Assembly: GCA_002373755.1 (NCBI GenBank)
Contig: DFJU01000139.1
Coordinates: forward strand, 1 to 14,488
Direction: 5' to 3'
From: Bacteroidales bacterium UBA3663
Lineage (GTDB): Bacteria; Bacteroidota; Bacteroidia; Bacteroidales; UBA3663
Length of the DNA stretch: 14,488 nucleotides
Every line of letters starts with the position of its first letter. Position 1 is the first letter of the stretch. The notes beneath the pieces were generated by a model that was not told the origin of the DNA, did not search any database, and saw only the letters and a program-made list of their open reading frames with translations. A program made the translations under genes and the position numbers. Positions 13,087 to 14,488 of the stretch are shown here, one piece after another.

Positions 13087-14488
13087 ATGGACGAACAGCT
13101 TATCAAAGAATGTACAGCCAAGGCTCAGGTCTGGCTGGGCGACGGTTTCGATGCAGAAACCAAGGCAGAAGTGAAGGCCATGCTCGATGCAGCCGACAAG
13201 ACCGCCCTCATCGACGCCTTCTATCAGAATCTGGAATTCGGCACCGGCGGCTTGCGCGGCATCATGGGCGCAGGCACCAACCGCATGAACAAATACACCG
13301 TCGGTATGGCCACGCAGGGCCTTGCCAACTACATCAAAGCCCATGTTGAAGGGGCAAGCAGCGTCTGCATCTCCTACGACGCCCGCAACAATTCCGAGCT
13401 GTTCGCCCGCATCAGCGCCGAAGTCCTCGCCAACAACGGCATCGACGTCTGGCTCTTCGACGCGCTGCGCCCGACCCCGGAACTGAGCTATGCCATCCGT
13501 TTCAAAGGCGCCACGGCCGGTATCATGGTCACGGCCTCCCACAACCCCAAGGAATACAACGGCTACAAGGTTTTCTGGTCCGACGGCGGTCAGATTACCG
13601 CACCCGTGGACAAGGATGTCGTGGCGGAAGTCGCCAAGATCGCCGACCCTTCCGACGTCCGTTTCGAACCGGTCCCCGGCATCGCACCGGCACAGATCCG
13701 GATGATGGGCGCCGAGGTTGACGAGGCCTATCTGAGGGACATCACTTCCCTGATGCTCTCTCCCGAATCCGTCGCCCGCCATGGAGACCTCAAAATCGTC
13801 TATACCCCGCTGCACGGCTGCGGCGTACGCCTGATGCCCGCCGCCCTGGGCCGCATCGGCTTCCACAACATCATCCACGTCCCCGAACAGGACGTCAACG
13901 ACGGCAACTTCCCCACCGTGGTCTCCCCCAACCCGGAAGAGCCGGCCGCGATGAAGATGGCCCTGGAAAAGGCCGAAGAGACCGGAGCCGACCTCGTGCT
14001 TGCCACCGACCCGGACGCCGACCGCCTCGGCATCGCCGTCCGCAACGACGAGGGCCGGATGGTCCAGCTCACCGGCAACCAGACCTGGTCCATGCTGACC
14101 TATTACATCCTGACCCGCTGGAAGGAACTCGGCAAGCTGGACGGGCGCCAGTACTGCGTCAAGACCATCGTCACGAGCGAACTGATCGGGGCCATCTGCG
14201 AAAGCTTCGGCGTCCCCTGCTACAACGTCCTCACAGGCTTCAAGTACATTGCCGAAATTGTCAAGCGGCTGGAAGGAAAAGGGGAATTCATCTGCGGCGG
14301 CGAAGAGAGCTACGGCTTCAACGTCGGCGAGTTCGTCCGCGACAAGGACGCGCAGGTGGCCGCGATGATGGTGGCCGAGTGCGCCGCCTGGGCCGCCGAC
14401 CAGGGCCTCACACTGTATCAACTCATGCAGAAGATCTACTCCGAATACGGCTACCGCAAGGAAGGACTCGTCTCGCTCGTGCGCAAGG
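13087..14488 (+). CDS. Phosphoglucomutase/phosphomannomutase (alpha-D-phosphohexomutase), 3' truncated by window
   Basis: This cytoplasmic enzyme interconverts sugar 1- and 6-phosphates, feeding nucleotide-sugar synthesis for capsule, glycoprotein and cell-wall sugars. The visible 467 residues start MDEQLIKECTAKAQVWLGD at an ATG preceded by an A-rich leader. All diagnostic sites are present and in order: an N-terminal FGTGGLRGIMGAGTNRMN, the phosphoserine loop TASHNP (149-154, Ser151), the metal loop DPDADR (308-313), the sugar-binding GEESYG (405-410) and a preceding LTGFKYIAE. The frame stays open to the window edge. Family members with this N-terminus are about 570-590 residues, so roughly 110 residues (mostly the phosphate-binding domain 4) lie outside. 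It is divergent from the PL11 gene and unlikely to be functionally tied to it. Whether glucose or mannose phosphate is preferred cannot be read from this. Confidence 0.95.
   Translation, partial: MDEQLIKECTAKAQVWLGDGFDAETKAEVKAMLDAADKTALIDAFYQNLEFGTGGLRGIMGAGTNRMNKYTVGMATQGLANYIKAHVEGASSVCISYDARNNSELFARISAEVLANNGIDVWLFDALRPTPELSYAIRFKGATAGIMVTASHNPKEYNGYKVFWSDGGQITAPVDKDVVAEVAKIADPSDVRFEPVPGIAPAQIRMMGAEVDEAYLRDITSLMLSPESVARHGDLKIVYTPLHGCGVRLMPAALGRIGFHNIIHVPEQDVNDGNFPTVVSPNPEEPAAMKMALEKAEETGADLVLATDPDADRLGIAVRNDEGRMVQLTGNQTWSMLTYYILTRWKELGKLDGRQYCVKTIVTSELIGAICESFGVPCYNVLTGFKYIAEIVKRLEGKGEFICGGEESYGFNVGEFVRDKDAQVAAMMVAECAAWAADQGLTLYQLMQKIYSEYGYRKEGLVSLVRK

Noticed and set aside
12880..14421. 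Long antisense open frame (513 codons) opposite the phosphohexomutase
   Set aside because: It is the mirror of a clear housekeeping enzyme with all catalytic motifs; its translation is Val/Gly/Asp-rich low-complexity, as expected from antisense of GC-rich codons.

Overview
The window looks like chromosomal DNA from a GC-rich member of the Bacteroidales (Muribaculaceae, Prevotellaceae or Rikenellaceae type; I cannot choose between them). Signs of this are the Bacteroidetes -7 promoter element TAnnTTTG (TATCTTTG occurs twice, in divergent orientation, around 12.77 and 13.04 kb), A-rich leaders in place of strong Shine-Dalgarno sites, a BspA-type leucine-rich-repeat protein, a DUF4857-like protein, a short peptide starting MKKRYHQPA, and a giant secreted PL11 rhamnogalacturonan lyase whose C-terminus resembles Bacteroidetes secretion tails.

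Region 1 (1-4300, all + strand, GC-rich) is an envelope cluster. It holds the 3' end of an outer-membrane beta-barrel gene, a small OB-fold-like lipoprotein with an alternating Cys/His motif, an ABC-type ATPase with variant motifs, a six-helix permease-like protein and a single-anchor DUF4857-like protein, and it closes with a strong intrinsic terminator. Most gaps between these genes carry palindromic or mobile-looking repeat DNA, and each is of a different type: a pair of GTAGAGACG palindromes, a ~215-bp C-rich-ended element, a hairpin followed by an AGTTAT minisatellite, and a ~125-bp element with hairpin ends.

Region 2 (about 4300-7060, + strand) is an AT-rich accessory block. It contains a startless 3' coding remnant whose last 38 codons resemble the end of a papain/C39-like cysteine peptidase or toxin domain, a secreted BspA-like LRR protein whose base composition changes abruptly mid-gene, an orphan gene tail, and two tandem paralogous secreted lipocalin-like proteins. 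A 102-bp near-identical repeat (stop region plus leader) shows that the block has been expanded or contracted by recombination, and that one paralogue has been lost or replaced by the LRR gene.

Region 3 (7060-12800, - strand, GC-rich) is a polysaccharide-degradation unit. A 1768-residue multidomain PL11 lyase is followed after 55 bp by a 62-residue peptide of unknown function, with a hairpin between them and a terminator-like hairpin after. Region 4 (13087 to the end, + strand) is a housekeeping phosphoglucomutase/phosphomannomutase, cut by the window edge.

No rRNA, tRNA, CRISPR array or transposase was found. The clearest candidates for new biology are the envelope cluster with the CxHxCxH lipoprotein and the recombining toxin-remnant/LRR/lipocalin block.
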